In this document: positions 11,813 to 24,042 of the stretch, in pieces | Layout: every line of letters starts with the position of its first letter | Numbering within the stretch: the first letter of the stretch is position 1 | From: Panicum virgatum | Lineage: Eukaryota; Streptophyta; Magnoliopsida; Poales; Poaceae | Assembly: GCF_016808335.1 (NCBI RefSeq) | Contig: NC_053138.1 | Location: forward strand, 13,013,900 to 13,077,899 | DNA: 64,000 nt | Direction of reading: 5' to 3' | Position numbers and translations under genes: made by a program | Notes under the pieces: generated by a model | Databases searched by the model: none | The model's input: only the letters and a program-made list of their open reading frames with translations | What the model was told of the DNA's origin: nothing

Positions 11813-12673
11813 GACAAGTTCACTAAATGGATTGAAGTCAAGCCAATCAAGAAATTATCATCAGATCGGGTAGTCGAATTTATAAGTGAAATACTCCACA
11901 GATTTGGCTTTTCAAACACGATCATAACCGATCTTGGATCAAACTTCACTTCGCAAGAATTATGGGATTTCTGCGAGAACTCCAGCATTGAGATCAAGTA
12001 CGTATCTGTTGCACACCCAAGAGCCAACGGCCAAGTGGAACGCATCAACGGACTGATAATTGATGGCTCGAAGAAAAGAATCTTCGATTCTACAAGTAAG
12101 AAGGGAGGTAAATGGCTAGCAGAACTACCAATGGTAATCTAGGGGCTACGCACCCAACCTAGCAAGGCCACAGGTCAAACACCTTTCTTCCTGGTATATG
12201 GCTTCGAAGCAATACTGCCGGCAGACATCATGTGGAAGTCACCTCGACTAGAGATGTATGACTCAACAGAAGCCGACGGAAGCCGACAGCTCGAACTGGA
12301 CTCACTCGATGAGATGAGATGCAATGCACTGCTACGATCAACCCGATACCTTCAAAACATGCGAAGATATCACGATCGCAACATCCAGACAATATCTTTC
12401 AATGTCGGAGACATGGTCCTCCGCAGAATCCAAGATGAGACAGGCCTTCACAAACTCAACTCAAGATGGGAAGGACCTTTCATCATCACCAAAGTCACGG
12501 GACCAGGATCCTATCGACTGATCTACGCGGACGGACTAGAAGTCCCCAACTCTTGGAACATCGAGCATCTTCGGAAGTTCTACCCATAAGCTGTTAAGAG
12601 GCAACCTCCCGGATTTCAAACTCCAATAAAGAAACATGGTCCTTCAGAGTTCAATTCAAGCACTCAATACAGC

Positions 12674-12947
12674 TTCAGGAGTTGTAACTCCATCGGCTAC
12701 CTCGAATACCAACCTTTCTTTGTTCACTCAAAGTCAAAGGCACGGCGAATCGAGTAGTTGGGGCTAAAGGCCATGAGTCTTGCGGCCCTAGAGACAAGTT
12801 ATCTACCCTCTTCAGGAGTCATAACTCCATCGACTACTTCGAATACCAACCTTTCTTTATTCACTCAAAGTCAAAGGCATGGCGAATCGAGTAGTCGGGG
12901 CTAAGGGCCATGAGCCTTGTGGCCCTAGAGACAAGTTCTCTACCTTC
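12674..12947. repeat. tandem duplication, 137-bp unit x2
   Basis: Both copies start ttcaggagt and end with a phrase like gacaagttctctaccttc. They differ by scattered substitutions. Confidence 0.85.
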
Positions 12948-12972
12948 TTCAAGAAGATTGCATCTCCATCAA

Positions 12973-13270
12973 CTTGTCAACTACTCCGGTATTCGACTTT
13001 TTGGACGGGGCAAGTTCCCTATCTCCCAAAAGGATTACATTGTCCATGAGACAACAATAATCGACTACCCCGGTACTCGAACTTTGGACGGGACAGGTTC
13101 CCTATCTCTCAAGAAGAATTTTTGTGTCCATGATGTGACACCCGATCGACTACTCCGGTACTCGACCATCAGATGGGACAAGCTCCCTATATCTCAAAAG
13201 AAAATTATCATCCATGATACAACACCTCGTCCACGAGATGTCAATTAATCGACTACTATGGTACTCGACC
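12973..13270. repeat. diverged tandem repeat, about 85-bp unit
   Basis: Three to four copies, each with a gactac..ggtactcgac start and a gacaagttccctatctc middle, diverged from one another. Confidence 0.65.
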
Positions 13271-13469
13271 TGAAAAGATACAACATCTCAAGACGAGCTA
13301 CCCATCCACAAGATGGAAGCCAAGAAAGAGACACGATCTCCACATCCACACAAGATAGTCAATCAAGAAAAGTTCTTACAAAAAGAACTCGCCAACTCAT
13401 TGACCAAAAAAGTCATATCTACATGGCAAAGAGAAGATACAGTACACCCTACTGGTCTATCAACTTTAC

Positions 13470-15817
13470 AATTTGATCGGCCATAGGCTACGCCTCCTCT
13501 ACAAACTTGACAAACTGGTCATGGTCACAAGTCGAACACATGCCATCGCCAAGGACACCTATCTTGGCCCAAGGCTAGTATTATTTGACAAGACCAAGAG
13601 CCTGCGTTACACAATTCCTAGAAGCTTCAGCCAAGTACTCGGCAAACTTCTGAGGAACCTTCTGCAGCCGATCAGCCAAACTGCCATCAGACTCATCGGC
13701 GGAATCTACAAACTCGACCACAGTGCGAGCTGTCACCCGAAGTTCCTGCAAGTCCTTCTGGTGCTCCTCAGTACTGCCTGCAGCGACAACAAAAGGGGTG
13801 TAAGCACCCGTATGACCAATAAGAAAAACCTCAGAACACAGATCAAGAGGTTACCTCGGTTCTTCTGGATCACATCCTTCAGCATCCTGACCTTCTGCTC
13901 GAGCGCGGCTTTGTCCTTCTTCAAAGCAGCATTTTCCGCCTCCAGCAGAGCGACCTTCTGGCGATCCACCTCAGTCGCTTTCAGCTTCTGAGACTTCAAA
14001 TACGACCGATTGGCCATTCGCTGCAATAACACGGTCAGCCTAAAGAAAAGTTCCCACAAAAGGAAAAAAGTACTCGACAATAATACTCACCATAGAAAAC
14101 TTGGTGAATTCCCGGACAATAGCCTGGAATTTCTTCATGTTCCCAGCCGTTAGCTGTGGATCATCCTCAAGCTGCTCACCATGATAATACTCAAAAGGAG
14201 GAGGAGATGCCGTAATCTCCTCCAAGAGGCTATCACTCGACTCCTCGTCAACTCCTGGCGAAGCACCTGCTATCCTATCCTCGTGAAGCAGTCGAGCAAA
14301 TGGAAGAGCCTTCGAACCGTTGTAAGGAGGAATGATGGGCTCACCGACAGGGACCTCCTCCGAAGTCTGCGATTCCGCCCCACCAGCCCTCCTCGAAGAC
14401 TCCGCCATATCAGAAGGAACGACAGCAACTGGAGCCCTCTCCTCAACCACTTGCCTCTTCTTAGGCGCAGGACCAGGACTACAACCAAAGACAAAGATGT
14501 CAGAAAGCAAAACTTAGAAATGACATAGAAACCACTTGTCAGGTTACCTGACTTCACTGCTGATTCTCCTCTTCCGCACAGTTGTCCTCAGCTTCTTGGG
14601 ACAACTTGTGCCGACTTCGGGTCCCGGACTCCCCTCACGAGCCAAAGGTTCGACTCCTCCCGTCTTACCCTTCATCAGGTCTGCAAGGGTAGCATGATCA
14701 TCAGAGTTAGAACTCGACAGAGTTTTCGAAGCAGTTGGATCCAAATCTGGCCGATAATCACGAGGCTGCAAATGAGCGCTAGGCGTCATATGGCTCGGCC
14801 GATGAACCTCTGGCAACGGAGGATCACTCCGGTAGATCAACAAGTCATCCTACAAAAAGACTCAATATCAGCTACAAAAGCATAAGAGCAACCCAGAAAA
14901 GTACTCGATAACACATAGTCCTACCAGATTCGGAGAATTATTCACATGGAATAATTGCGGAAGGACAGGAATGGTGCTGACACCCTCAAAGAGGTTATAA
15001 AGAAGCACCATAGCCTCATCCCGACTAGTCTTCTCCGATGAAAATCAAGAGGGATCATACAATCCCGTATACTCGAACCCAGAGTGGATACGGCTCTGCA
15101 AGGGCTGGACTTGTCTCCTGAGCCAAGACGACACAATTGTAGCACCAGTCACTCCCTCCCTTTGCCTCTTAGCAATCCGCTCGAGAAGCTCTTCCACCTG
15201 ATCAGCATTACCAGCAGGCACACACCACTCGTGATGCGGCTTTGGAGGTCCAGGAGTCCTCTCCGGAAGAGCAGGACCATGGTTATCGATATAAAACCAC
15301 TCCGCTTTCCAATCCCCAATCTGACGGCGCAGATAATACGGAATATACTTCTCCGCCATGCCAGGGCGAAACTGAAGATCAGCACCCCCACCCTCGCAAT
15401 ATTCCTAAGATTGGGGTACGAATTCAAGGAAAAGAGACTTTTGAAAAGATCAAAATGAGGGTGAATCCCAAGAAACACCTCACATAGCTGGATAAAAATA
15501 GCTATATTCAGGAACGAGTCAGGGGTTAAGTGATGAAGCTAAACACCCCAGAAGAAAAGAAGACCCTGCAAAAAGTCGCAAGCAGGAATGGCAAGGCCAC
15601 GCTCAACAAAGGCTTTGAAGAGAACAATTTCAGAAGTTTTCTCAAATGGCCTCCCATGACCCTCGGCCGACTGCCACTGAATCAAAGCTCTGGATTGCAA
15701 AAGATGGCGACTAACAAGAGATGAGATCGCAGCTTCAGACAACTTACTCTTCTTCCACCCATCAGCTATCGTCGCCTCCTTCTCGGACATTTGGCGCTTA
15801 GATTTCTTCGGCGCCAT
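13470..15817 (-). pseudogene. E1 antisense gene, 'gypsy-type transposon' domain protein
   Basis: A spliced gene opposite to gag-pol. The ATG at 15817 begins MAPKKSKRQ. The first exon part (15817 to about 15150) matches the plant domain that Pfam names Transposase_28, putative gypsy-type transposon (words ERGLAIPACDF and CEVFLGIHPHFDLF). A middle exon at 15359-15045 contains WFYIDNHGPA. Visible introns, all GT-AG on minus: about 14480-14547, 14021-14090 (phase 0) and 13778-13854. The exon 13855-14020 is a coiled coil (KVALLEAENAALKKDKAALEQ). The last exon aligns with E2's copy (DRLQKVPQKFAEYL against GRLRRVPGAFERFV) and has stops near 13580. Function unknown; broken here. Confidence 0.7.
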
Positions 15818-16237
15818 CCAGAAGGTCACGAGCCTCTTCTCACGCATAAGCTCGGGGGCTAATAAATCAAAGGAAGATAGAAGACGAAGCGTAACACAGA
15901 ACGTTAAAGAAATGGCCGCAGGCAAGAGAAGATGAAAACTCAGATCGGATCTCCGCCATTAAATAAACAGAACAATGGCATTTCTGGGAATACCAAGAAA
16001 ACCAAAGGTCACAAAGAACGCCTCAGTTTGGGAACCTTAACCCTAAATCGAGGGATTTCAAGTCAAGCCTCGGGGGCTGCGAGACAAGTGTCATAAACGG
16101 CGAACTTTTTTCAAAAACAGACCCGAAGACAGAAATGACCCTTAGCCTGATCCATCGGTTCAACCTAAGGCTCGGCGGCTACTCCATATGGAGCACGAGT
16201 ACATTGCGCACCATATCAGAAGAAGAAATTCGGGGCT
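15818..16237. other. E1 non-coding, upstream of antisense gene
   Basis: This would be the promoter and leader side of the antisense gene. No TATA box could be assigned with confidence. The stretch ends with gggct, the duplicated target of E2. Confidence 0.5.
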
Positions 16238-16653
16238 TGTCGGTGTTTACCGCCAAGCCTGCTTAGGGATACCCTTAGCAGTAGGGTTTGTAGGTATGGA
16301 TCGACTACTCTAGAACTCGATGGTACAAGGAACACAAAGATTTAGACAGGTTTGTGCTGCGAGTTTGCGTAATATCCTACATCCTATGTGGTTTGTATTG
16401 CCTTAGGTGTTGATGATTGTTTGGAGGGGGTCCCTGCCCGCCCTTATATATCCGGGGAGACAGGGTTACATGGAAAGTCCTAGCTGAGTACAGTTGGAGT
16501 CCTACTACAATACAATCGGGTAGTTTTCTTTGTACTGCAGTTAGTTCTACGCCTATTCTAGTAGTTACAAAAGAGGTAAGGTACATCCATGAGCTATTCC
16601 TTACTCTAGAACATTCTATGCCTATAAGCAGTCCCGCTGCCCCAGGTCTGACA
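16238..16653 (-). repeat. 3' LTR of E2
   Basis: A 416-bp LTR, starting tgtcggtgtttacc on + and ending ggtctgaca. Minus-strand TATA box (GGATATATAAGG) at about 16442-16453. The adjoining purine tract on minus (16654-16672, GAGCTCGGGGGCT) matches that of E1. Confidence 0.92.
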
Positions 16654-18345
16654 AGCCCCCGAGCTCTTCGTAGCTGAGTTCTGCAGGCGTCGAGTACTTG
16701 GCAGGGCATCTTCGAGTTCTTCAAATAATCAGAACCTCCTCCTGGTTGCTTCTGGTCCTTCCTTCAGATACATCGAGTAGTCCTTCAAGTACTTCCGTTT
16801 GCTTCGAGGCTGTGAGGTGCTCAAGCCCCGAAATCTTGATCATATATGGTGCGCGAAGTACTCGTGCTCCATATGGAGTAGCCCCGGAGCCTTAGGTTGA
16901 ATCGCAGAATCAGGCTGAGGTTCACTTTAGTCTATTTTCCAAAAAAATTGAAAAATAAATCTCTGATGCCTATATCCAGCAGCCCCCGAGCCTTAAATCA
17001 AAATCCCTTTTGCTACGAGTAGCCCCCGAGCGTAGATTTGGAATTAAGGATTTAAGTCGTGGCATCAAATTTTATCCTTCAGATTATTTGCAGGATTCAT
17101 CAGATCCGGAATTCGAAAAGATCTCTTTTTCGGGTAAAGTCTCAGAAAAATGATACAATTGGATCCGCCACACTGATTGCACCCGAAATAACCTCAGGAA
17201 TAAAACCCGGGATGTACGGGTCTTTATTCAATGCTCACGTTGGACGTTACTGTTTGGAGAATCTGCATTATTGCAACTTTGACTGCGTCCATGAATGCGT
17301 CCGTGAAACGTGCACTGTTGGTTCATGGGTTCTCCTCAGTAAGCCCCTTTGTGGCTATAAAAGTCAGGGGAGAGGCCTTTGCCAGAAGCACCAAAGTGTA
17401 GCGACTATGACTTTTCCTTGGTGTTCTTGCTCTCGCCCTCCTGAGATTTGTGTACTTCCTTCCAACAAAAGATGCTAGAAGAGAACTTGCGAGTGACAAG
17501 AGAAGTTTCCGCTGCCTCCTCCTGCATCCCTAATGCCCTTGTCGGATCCATGCTGGACATCATGTCCTTGCATCTTCTAATGAGGCAGTTTTGGGGTCGA
17601 TGGGTTGAGTCTTGTTGTGTCACATCCTTGGGGTTGCCTGTTTTTAGGTGCCCAAGAACTGACATCTCTGGCGGGGAAGCTTGATCTTGCCACAAAGTGT
17701 TTAGGGAGAAAGAGAAATTTCTCTGCAAGATGCTACAAGAGGACTTGCGAGGTGATTATTGTAATCTGCCTCCATACTCTTGTAGCTTATCTCCCTGAAT
17801 ACGAATATCTTTATTCCCGAAATGGAAATAATAAGTTTATACTTTGACACGGCCTCGGGCTGATCTAGCTGCAGCAGGCATCGACTAGAAGCTCCAAGAG
17901 ATCCAGGCAATGGGTATGCAGATTCGAGTCATTGTAAAGTTTAGTTAGGAGAAGGTACTCGAATTGTAATGTCGAGTACTTATCCTTGTGTTGGAATGTA
18001 ATCCCAGTTAAGAAAATGGGTGTCGAGTAGTCGACTAGGGATGTGAGTGTTTTCTTTTCCAGAATGTAATCTCGGAGAAAGAAATGTCTCTTTTAAATCC
18101 CGTTATTTTCGTGATTTGCAGCGGACTGTTGGCCTGTTGGGTGTTTTCACTATGTTGCCACCGCCATTATAAAATGAAGCGGTAACTCAAGTTTTACCCC
18201 ACCGGCCGCCACTTGATTTTATTGCTTTAGATCTATCTTTCTGCTTTCGAGCTCCCAGATCCAAAGTTCTTTCTTCATTGGTTCCCCACTTTCACCCTAG
18301 GGTTTTCGCCAGTATATGCGTGTGAAGCTATCCGTAGATTTCCGG
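16654..18345. other. E2 non-coding region between 3' LTR and antisense gene
   Basis: About 1.7 kb without a supported gene. It probably holds the promoter and leader of the + strand antisense gene. Open frames (for example 17059-17478) show no domain. The words tcgagtac and cgagtagtcg recur, as in E1. Confidence 0.5.
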
Positions 18346-21281
18346 ATGGCCCCCAAGAAAGTGACCAAAGGAAAGGGTGTGGCTGCAGAGCCAACCCATG
18401 ATGAGGGTTGGAACACAAGTAAGTGTTCTCAATCTGACTTAGATTCTCTGGTGTCGCAGGGTCTTTTGGTTCCCAGATCTATTATCCAATGGTGTTCTGC
18501 CTTGGGTTCAGATCATCCATATGAAAATATAGGAGAAATCGTTGCTTTCACCTCATACTTGGAACGAGGATTGGGGTTTTCTTGCTCTTCTTTCTTTTCT
18601 AGACTCCTGCGCTACTACAGGATCCAATTGCATCATCTGACCCCAAATTCCTTTGTCCATATTTCTATCTTCGTGCATTTATGCGAAGCTTTTCTGGGCA
18701 TCAAGCCCCATTTTGAGCTCTTTCGCTTTCTTTTTCATTTGAAACCGCAGCCCAACAGATTCGTCTTAGATGTAGTAGGGGGCGCGGGTCTCTAACTTAG
18801 GCAAAAAAGAGATAGAGTATATATCCCTTATGACCTTAGTAATAAAGTAATCAAATGGAAGCCCAAGTGGTTCTATGTCAAGAACCAGTCGTGAAGTTTT
18901 CCAATCATTACTCCCGGACCTCCAATCCAATGGCCTGAGTGGAATAAAAAACCAGTCGATGAGAGTCAAATCTCTGAATTACTCGATCGGATTGCCATTT
19001 TGAGACAAAATATGTTGACTGGGGAGACCGTCATGTTTGATTGGATGAAGCGAAGAATCCAGCCATTGCAAGCTCGGGAATCGTTCGGATTCTAGTATCA
19101 GGGAACAACTGATCCGTCAAGATTCTCGGAGGAAGAGATCTCGGATGATGTAGTTTTTAGTCGAGTAAAATGACTTCTGAAGGATGTAAAGAAAATCCCA
19201 GTTGTTCTTGGTACATTTTCTGCTGCAAATCCGCCGAAGCAGGTACTTGATAAGAGTAGTCGATACGTATAAATCGAGTACTTTATCATAGTGTAAATCT
19301 GATAGGATTTGCTTTCTGTAGGAGGACGTGGATCACTTTAAGAGTAGTCCTTTGCTACCAGGCATTTATTGGCCCTTTTGTTCTTCCAATTTCCTCGATC
19401 TGTTAATCAAATCTTAGTATGCTCATATGAGATTTCATATAAGCAGTACTGATGTCCAGACTTGATTGTGTAGATGAGGCAGCATCTGGAGAAAGGAGTG
19501 ATGGGGAGCACAGCCCCACTCCAAGTGCTGATGCCCAGACCGAGCGCCTGAGGAGTAGTCGGTCAGTGGCGAGGAAGCGTAGCAGCTCCTCCAAAACTAC
19601 TAGCGACAGGTGAGTAACTAGTTATATTTGCAATCGAGTACTTTCTAGTTGTCGATTTGCAAGTTTTGATTTGTGTTTTTGCTTTTCTCAGTCTGGCGGC
19701 TAAGATGCCACGGACCTTATCATCTGGGGATGATACTACGGTGGTACAAACTGTCCCCTCCACCACAGTGGACCCGTCAAGTGGGATCGGGGCTACTCCT
19801 TCAGCTAGTAGTTCCGATATAAATAAGACCGTCGATGTGGGTAAGCTGGCCGTGATCACGAAGCCTGCCCGCAAATTTAGCGTCAATGGGTTTTCCCTCA
19901 TAAGAGCTCCTGCGTAAGTTCTTTAGAACTTGTATATGTAGGATCTATTTTGAATTTAGTAGTTTGTAACTACTTTGTCTTTGCAGAGATGCAGTCCTGG
20001 GAGAGGACGTGAGGACTGAGAGCCACTCGACTTCTCAGCTGGAGCTGGGGAAGCCCCTGAGTACTCCCGATATGAGTGCTCGTGATGCGGAGGCTATGGT
20101 TGACTCCATACTTCTGGATTCTCCTTTACCCCATTCTGAGAGGGTCAACGAGGAGACCCCGGAAGGTGGTGGAAGCGGCAAGCTTCCGGAAGAAGGAGAA
20201 GACGAGAAGCTTCCTGAGGGAGGCGATAATAAACAGCCTGCGGAGACCCCTGTAGATAAGCTTGTAGTGCCTTGTAGGAAAAGTATCCTTTTATTTGCCC
20301 TTATTGTAATTTAAGTAGCATGTTCTTCCTTTAGATTCCCAAGTCACAGGGAATATTGTAGGAAAAATTGAAGAAGTGCCCAAGTGGGCTGTTACAGAGG
20401 TGGTGGCGAGTGCTTCCCAGGTCACATTGGGAAGTAATTTGCCAAGAGAGAATGTGGAGCTAGCTGCCAAGCTGCTAGAAGTAAGTAGTCGAATACGTCG
20501 AGTACTTTTGGAGTAGATCGAGCAGTATTCTGATCTTTTTGTTTTACAGGAAGCACTGGGACGAATGAGTGTCCAATCTCCAGATGAGATAGAGCTAAAT
20601 GCTCTCAAAGAGAGGGTTAAAACACACTCGTCTGAGAAGACTGCTCTTGAGGGGAAGCTGAAGAAGCTTTCCCAATCTAAAAAAGGTTAGTCTTTGGCAT
20701 TTAATATGCACTCGACTAGTAGATCTGTTTAGTGTTTATAAGATTTTCTTTCTATCAAGTACACAGCTTGTGCCCAATCTTTAGAGATTCAGGAAAGCTT
20801 GGTACTGGATTTAAAGATTCTTATGTACCGCAACAGAGATGAAATAGAGAGGCTTAAGAAGATCAAGGAGGACTCTGACCGTGAGGCAGCAACGGTGCTG
20901 CAACAACTCAAGACTTTGTCAGAGTCTCGAGAGTCGATGCAGCAAGAACTCGTGGAGCTGAGAGAAGTCAGAGATGCCGCCCTGGAGGTAGTGGAGGCCA
21001 TGGATATCCCACAGGAGGATGGAGACGGATTGCTCACGCTAGCTGGGAGGCTTCGCAGGGTTCCTGGAGCCTTCGAGAGGTTTGTCTCCGACACCACCCA
21101 TCAGTACGTAGGTTACATGCTTGGGCTGGTGAAGTCTTATTGGCCAACCACTCGTCTGGACGTCCTTGGACAAGGTGCCAAGGCTGACTGTATGGAAGAT
21201 CAGTTCCGTGAGTATTTGGCGGAAACCTCCGGGGTGGCTGATCAGATTGTAGAAGCCTTGAGTAGGGCAAAGTCTCCTTAA
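18346..21281 (+). pseudogene. E2 antisense gene, 'gypsy-type transposon' domain protein
   Basis: The ATG at 18346 opens MAPKKVTKGKG, the same start as E1's copy. The domain is clear at 18420-18780 (SLVSQGLLVPRSIIQW, LERGLGFSCSSFF, CEAFLGIKPHFELF). Stops follow at about 18795 and 18895 within conserved sequence (KWKPKWFYVKN), so it is damaged. Further exon-like blocks with acidic, Ser-rich linkers occur at 19700-20320, with intron-like AT-rich gaps. The last exon (about 20790-21281) is a coiled coil (EIERLKKIKEDSDREA, LQQELVEL-type heptads) followed by VSDTTHQYVGYMLGLVKSYW and a stop. It lies opposite to E2's gag. Role unknown. Confidence 0.7.
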
Positions 21282-21610
21282 GCTTGTCTTGTAATTGAAT
21301 TGGCGTGTGAGGCAGAAGTACTTTAAACAAATATTGAATATTTGTGTAATGTTAAGTACTTGGAGGTAGGATTATGGAGTCCTTTGTTGTGTCGAGTAAC
21401 TGCACTCGAGGGTTCTGAGTGTAGGCGGCATCGCGCCCATTCGGTTATAACAGTAGATACGATGCATTGTATCCGTAAGTGCCTCGGGAGGCATTCTCGA
21501 ATAGAATCGAATCTGTATGGTTCTGAGACCATGGTGCTAACCGGTTAGGATTGAATCCCTCGGGATTAATCAAGTGGGAATAGCACTATGGGGGTGTTCA
21601 AAGCCGTAGC
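21282..21610. other. E2 non-coding, left of E5
   Basis: Follows the antisense gene. It holds a degenerate copy of the repeat unit seen at 25430-26270 (ggttaggattgaatccctcggg near 21541), split from the array by E5. Confidence 0.55.
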
Positions 21611-21878
21611 TGAAGCGTCCCCTCATAAGAGAAGACTTAAATGTGATACAAAACACCAGTCCCAGGAGGCTGATGCCACATTTATTACATCAGATGGTTC
21701 AAAACCGTACAAACCTTGGAGGACACTCGATACAGATGATAATAATAATTAACCAGGCTACGACATAACACCAGACCGCGAACCACATAGGGTCTACTAC
21801 GGGCTCAGAGGACTGCGACAGCGGAGGCATCTCAACAGGGCCGGTTCCACAGGCAAGGTTGGGTGTAGAACGATAACC

Positions 21879-23124
21879 CTACTCGGCGTCGTCTGGTACG
21901 AAGTCCGGGTCTTCTTCTGTAAAAAGTAAGAGTGGGGTGAGTACAAATGTACTCAGCAAGTCCAACCACACCCACGGAGGGGGTTATAACAGAATAATAT
22001 GCATAGGTAAATCAAGGATAAGGTTATGGTTTAATTTGAAGAAAAACGACATTTTATGCAGGGGTTTATTTTACGAAAAACCTTTTAGAAATCAGTTTTT
22101 GCAGTAACACAGAGTTCAGGTTTTAAAACTGCTACCGGACTCCCCGTCCGTCGTAGCACACGGCACAACTGCCGGAACCAATTCCAAAACAACTCACACC
22201 AGCCCATCCCAAAGAAACACTAGTTATGTGACCACACCATAACTCGCCCAATACCGTGGGCACGGACTATTCGAATAGATTCTTAACTCTGCAGAGGTGT
22301 GCAACTTTACCCACAAGTAGGATACCACAACTCGAACACCGTCGTGTCGGTGTAGATCCCAACATAGCCATTACCCACCATAGCTAAGCCTGACTAGCCA
22401 TCACGGGATGCACCAAGGGGTCATTGACCATTCACTTAGGTATAACCGGGCATATGCCACTCGGTGCTTATCCCTTTTCCTTAGTTACCCGTTGCTCTCA
22501 GCTCTCCTGATGGCTACCACACCAACTAGTGGGATTTATGCTACGCCGTTGCCCATTCAACGGTCGAGTGGTTTGCACGATAGTGGAGTTAGGTGAGATG
22601 ACACACCAACTCGGTCCTTAGACACGACAAGATGGATATCTCCCTTCTTTGCCCTGCCACACAGGCATAAGCACACCAGTCGGCAATTCACACAGAAATG
22701 CCGTCCATCCCGTCCATACTCATCTTTCGAAAATCCACGTTTTATCCCTTCCCACACGCACACATTTTCTTTATCAAATAAATTATGTTATGAGTAAAGT
22801 CCTAAGCGTTCTAATATCGATTAACGTCCAAGCAAAATCAGACATTAATCTAGGTGGTCAAGGAATGGTCATCACAAATCAAGGGGTGGCTATCCAACCG
22901 TGTTTTCATGCAAGTAAAACATATGCAACTTTTTAAAACAGGCCATTGGGTTGCGTTTATAGAAAACTAGGACAGAAACATGCATCAAAGGATGGGATTG
23001 AACTTGCCGTCTTCGTAGCCTTCGGGGAAGTCCTGTCCTTCGGGCTCGGGGTCGCGGAACTGGTCCTCGTTCTCCTGCTCACAGTACGGCTCGTTGACGG
23101 GTTCTCCTTCGTTCACTCCGTGGT
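21879..23124 (-). CDS. acidic-peptide exons inside solo LTR E5 (partial)
   Basis: Exon A (23124-23008) follows a good 3' splice site (CTGTAG) and encodes a peptide rich in Glu/Asp/Pro, with the words NEPYCEQENEDQF and DPEPEGQDFPEGY. Exon B (21916-21879) follows TTTTTACAG and encodes EDPDFVPDDAE and a stop. The join keeps frame only if exon A ends at a GC-type 5' splice site (G then GCAAGTT), a known minor class. The same blocks occur in E6 with mostly third-position changes. An upstream 5' splice site (AAG then GTGAGG, 23893/23890) is also shared. I found no start codon, so the N-terminus or fusion partner is unknown. Confidence 0.4.
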
Positions 23125-24034
23125 CTACAGCGCACACAAACAAGCACACAATCAAAATAAAAATTTGTCATCGAGCTCGAAACGGGGACACATGAAATAT
23201 AGAGTATAGAGTATTATTTTTGAATGGTTTCTGAATGGTATGGCCAAAACTGAGTTAAGAGGGGCGTGGTAAAATTTTAGGTTAATCCGAGGTCGTTTGG
23301 CGCATGAGATGATAGGTTAAACAAAGGATTAGGGGTTAAACAAAGGATTAGGGGTTAAACAATGGTCCAGGGACTTAGCTGTAATTAATGAAAAAGCTTA
23401 TTTAGAATTTCTGGAAAGGTTTGGGTTATTCGGGAAGAGGATAGGGTCTTATTTCTAATCAAAGTTACATAGTGGAGTCATTATTTGTGATTACCATAAA
23501 GGACAGGGTTTTATTTGAAAGAAAACAAAGGGTGGGAGGGCTCTTAAATAAATAGAAATGAATGGAGGGGGGTTATGGGCAAAAACGCCCTTTCTTCCTC
23601 TTCCTCCCCCGCGCTGGAAACAGGGGAGGGGGCCGGCGGCTCGCCAGCGTTGCCGAATCCGGCGGCCAAGGGCTCGAGGCGGCTCTGGGGTAAGGGGAAA
23701 AGGGCCAAGGAAGCTCGCGGGGTTGATTCCCGGCCGCGGCTTGGCCCGAGGCGGCCTGAGGCGGCCTAGCCATGGCGGCCGGCGGCAACGGGCGGCGGTG
23801 GCATTCGGCTGGCGGCCCTAGGCCACGATAGCGGACGGGAAGGGGGAGAAAAGGAGCAGGGAGGTGCGGGGGTCCGATCCCCGGCCTCACCTTGAGTTGG
23901 GGCGGCGGGCAGGAGCGGGTCGACGGGAGCGGCGGCGGGTGGAGGAGCTATGGCGACGGTGGCGGTGCTGGGGTTCAGGAGGAGGCGGCACGGGGTTGCG
24001 AGCTTGCTGAGGAGCTCGGGGGTGCCCCTCGGCC

Positions 24035-24042
24035 CTATTTAT
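24035..24042 (-). promoter_or_regulatory. TATA box of solo LTR E5
   Basis: Minus strand reads CATAAATAGG. It lies about 145 bp upstream of the conserved 5' splice site at 23890, which suits a promoter followed by a short GC-rich first exon. E6 has CTATAAGTAGG at the equivalent point. Confidence 0.55.

Larger units (their letters stand above)
7265..12589 (+). pseudogene. E1 integrase, split by element E4
   Basis: Inserts the element DNA into the genome. Part one (7265-7566) holds the zinc-binding HHCC region (HEDTCGNHAA, then CPECQYFAKQ) and the first catalytic Asp in SLDMIGPL. It is interrupted after the word AVDK by E4 (7567-11812). Part two (11815-12589) resumes in register at KFTKWIEV and has the second catalytic Asp in ITDLGSNF, the Glu in NGQVERIN, and a C-terminal region ending SWNIEHLRKFYP. 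A stop at about 12140 lies between the core and the C-terminal part. The D,D,E triad survives, but the gene is doubly broken. Confidence 0.92.
12590..13469 (+). other. E1 non-coding region after pol, with tandem repeats
   Basis: No coding signal. It holds two tandem copies of a 137-bp unit (12674-12810 and 12811-12947) and then about three diverged copies of an 85-bp unit (12973-13270) recognised by gactactccggtactcgac. Short words such as cgagtagtcg recur. Confidence 0.75.
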
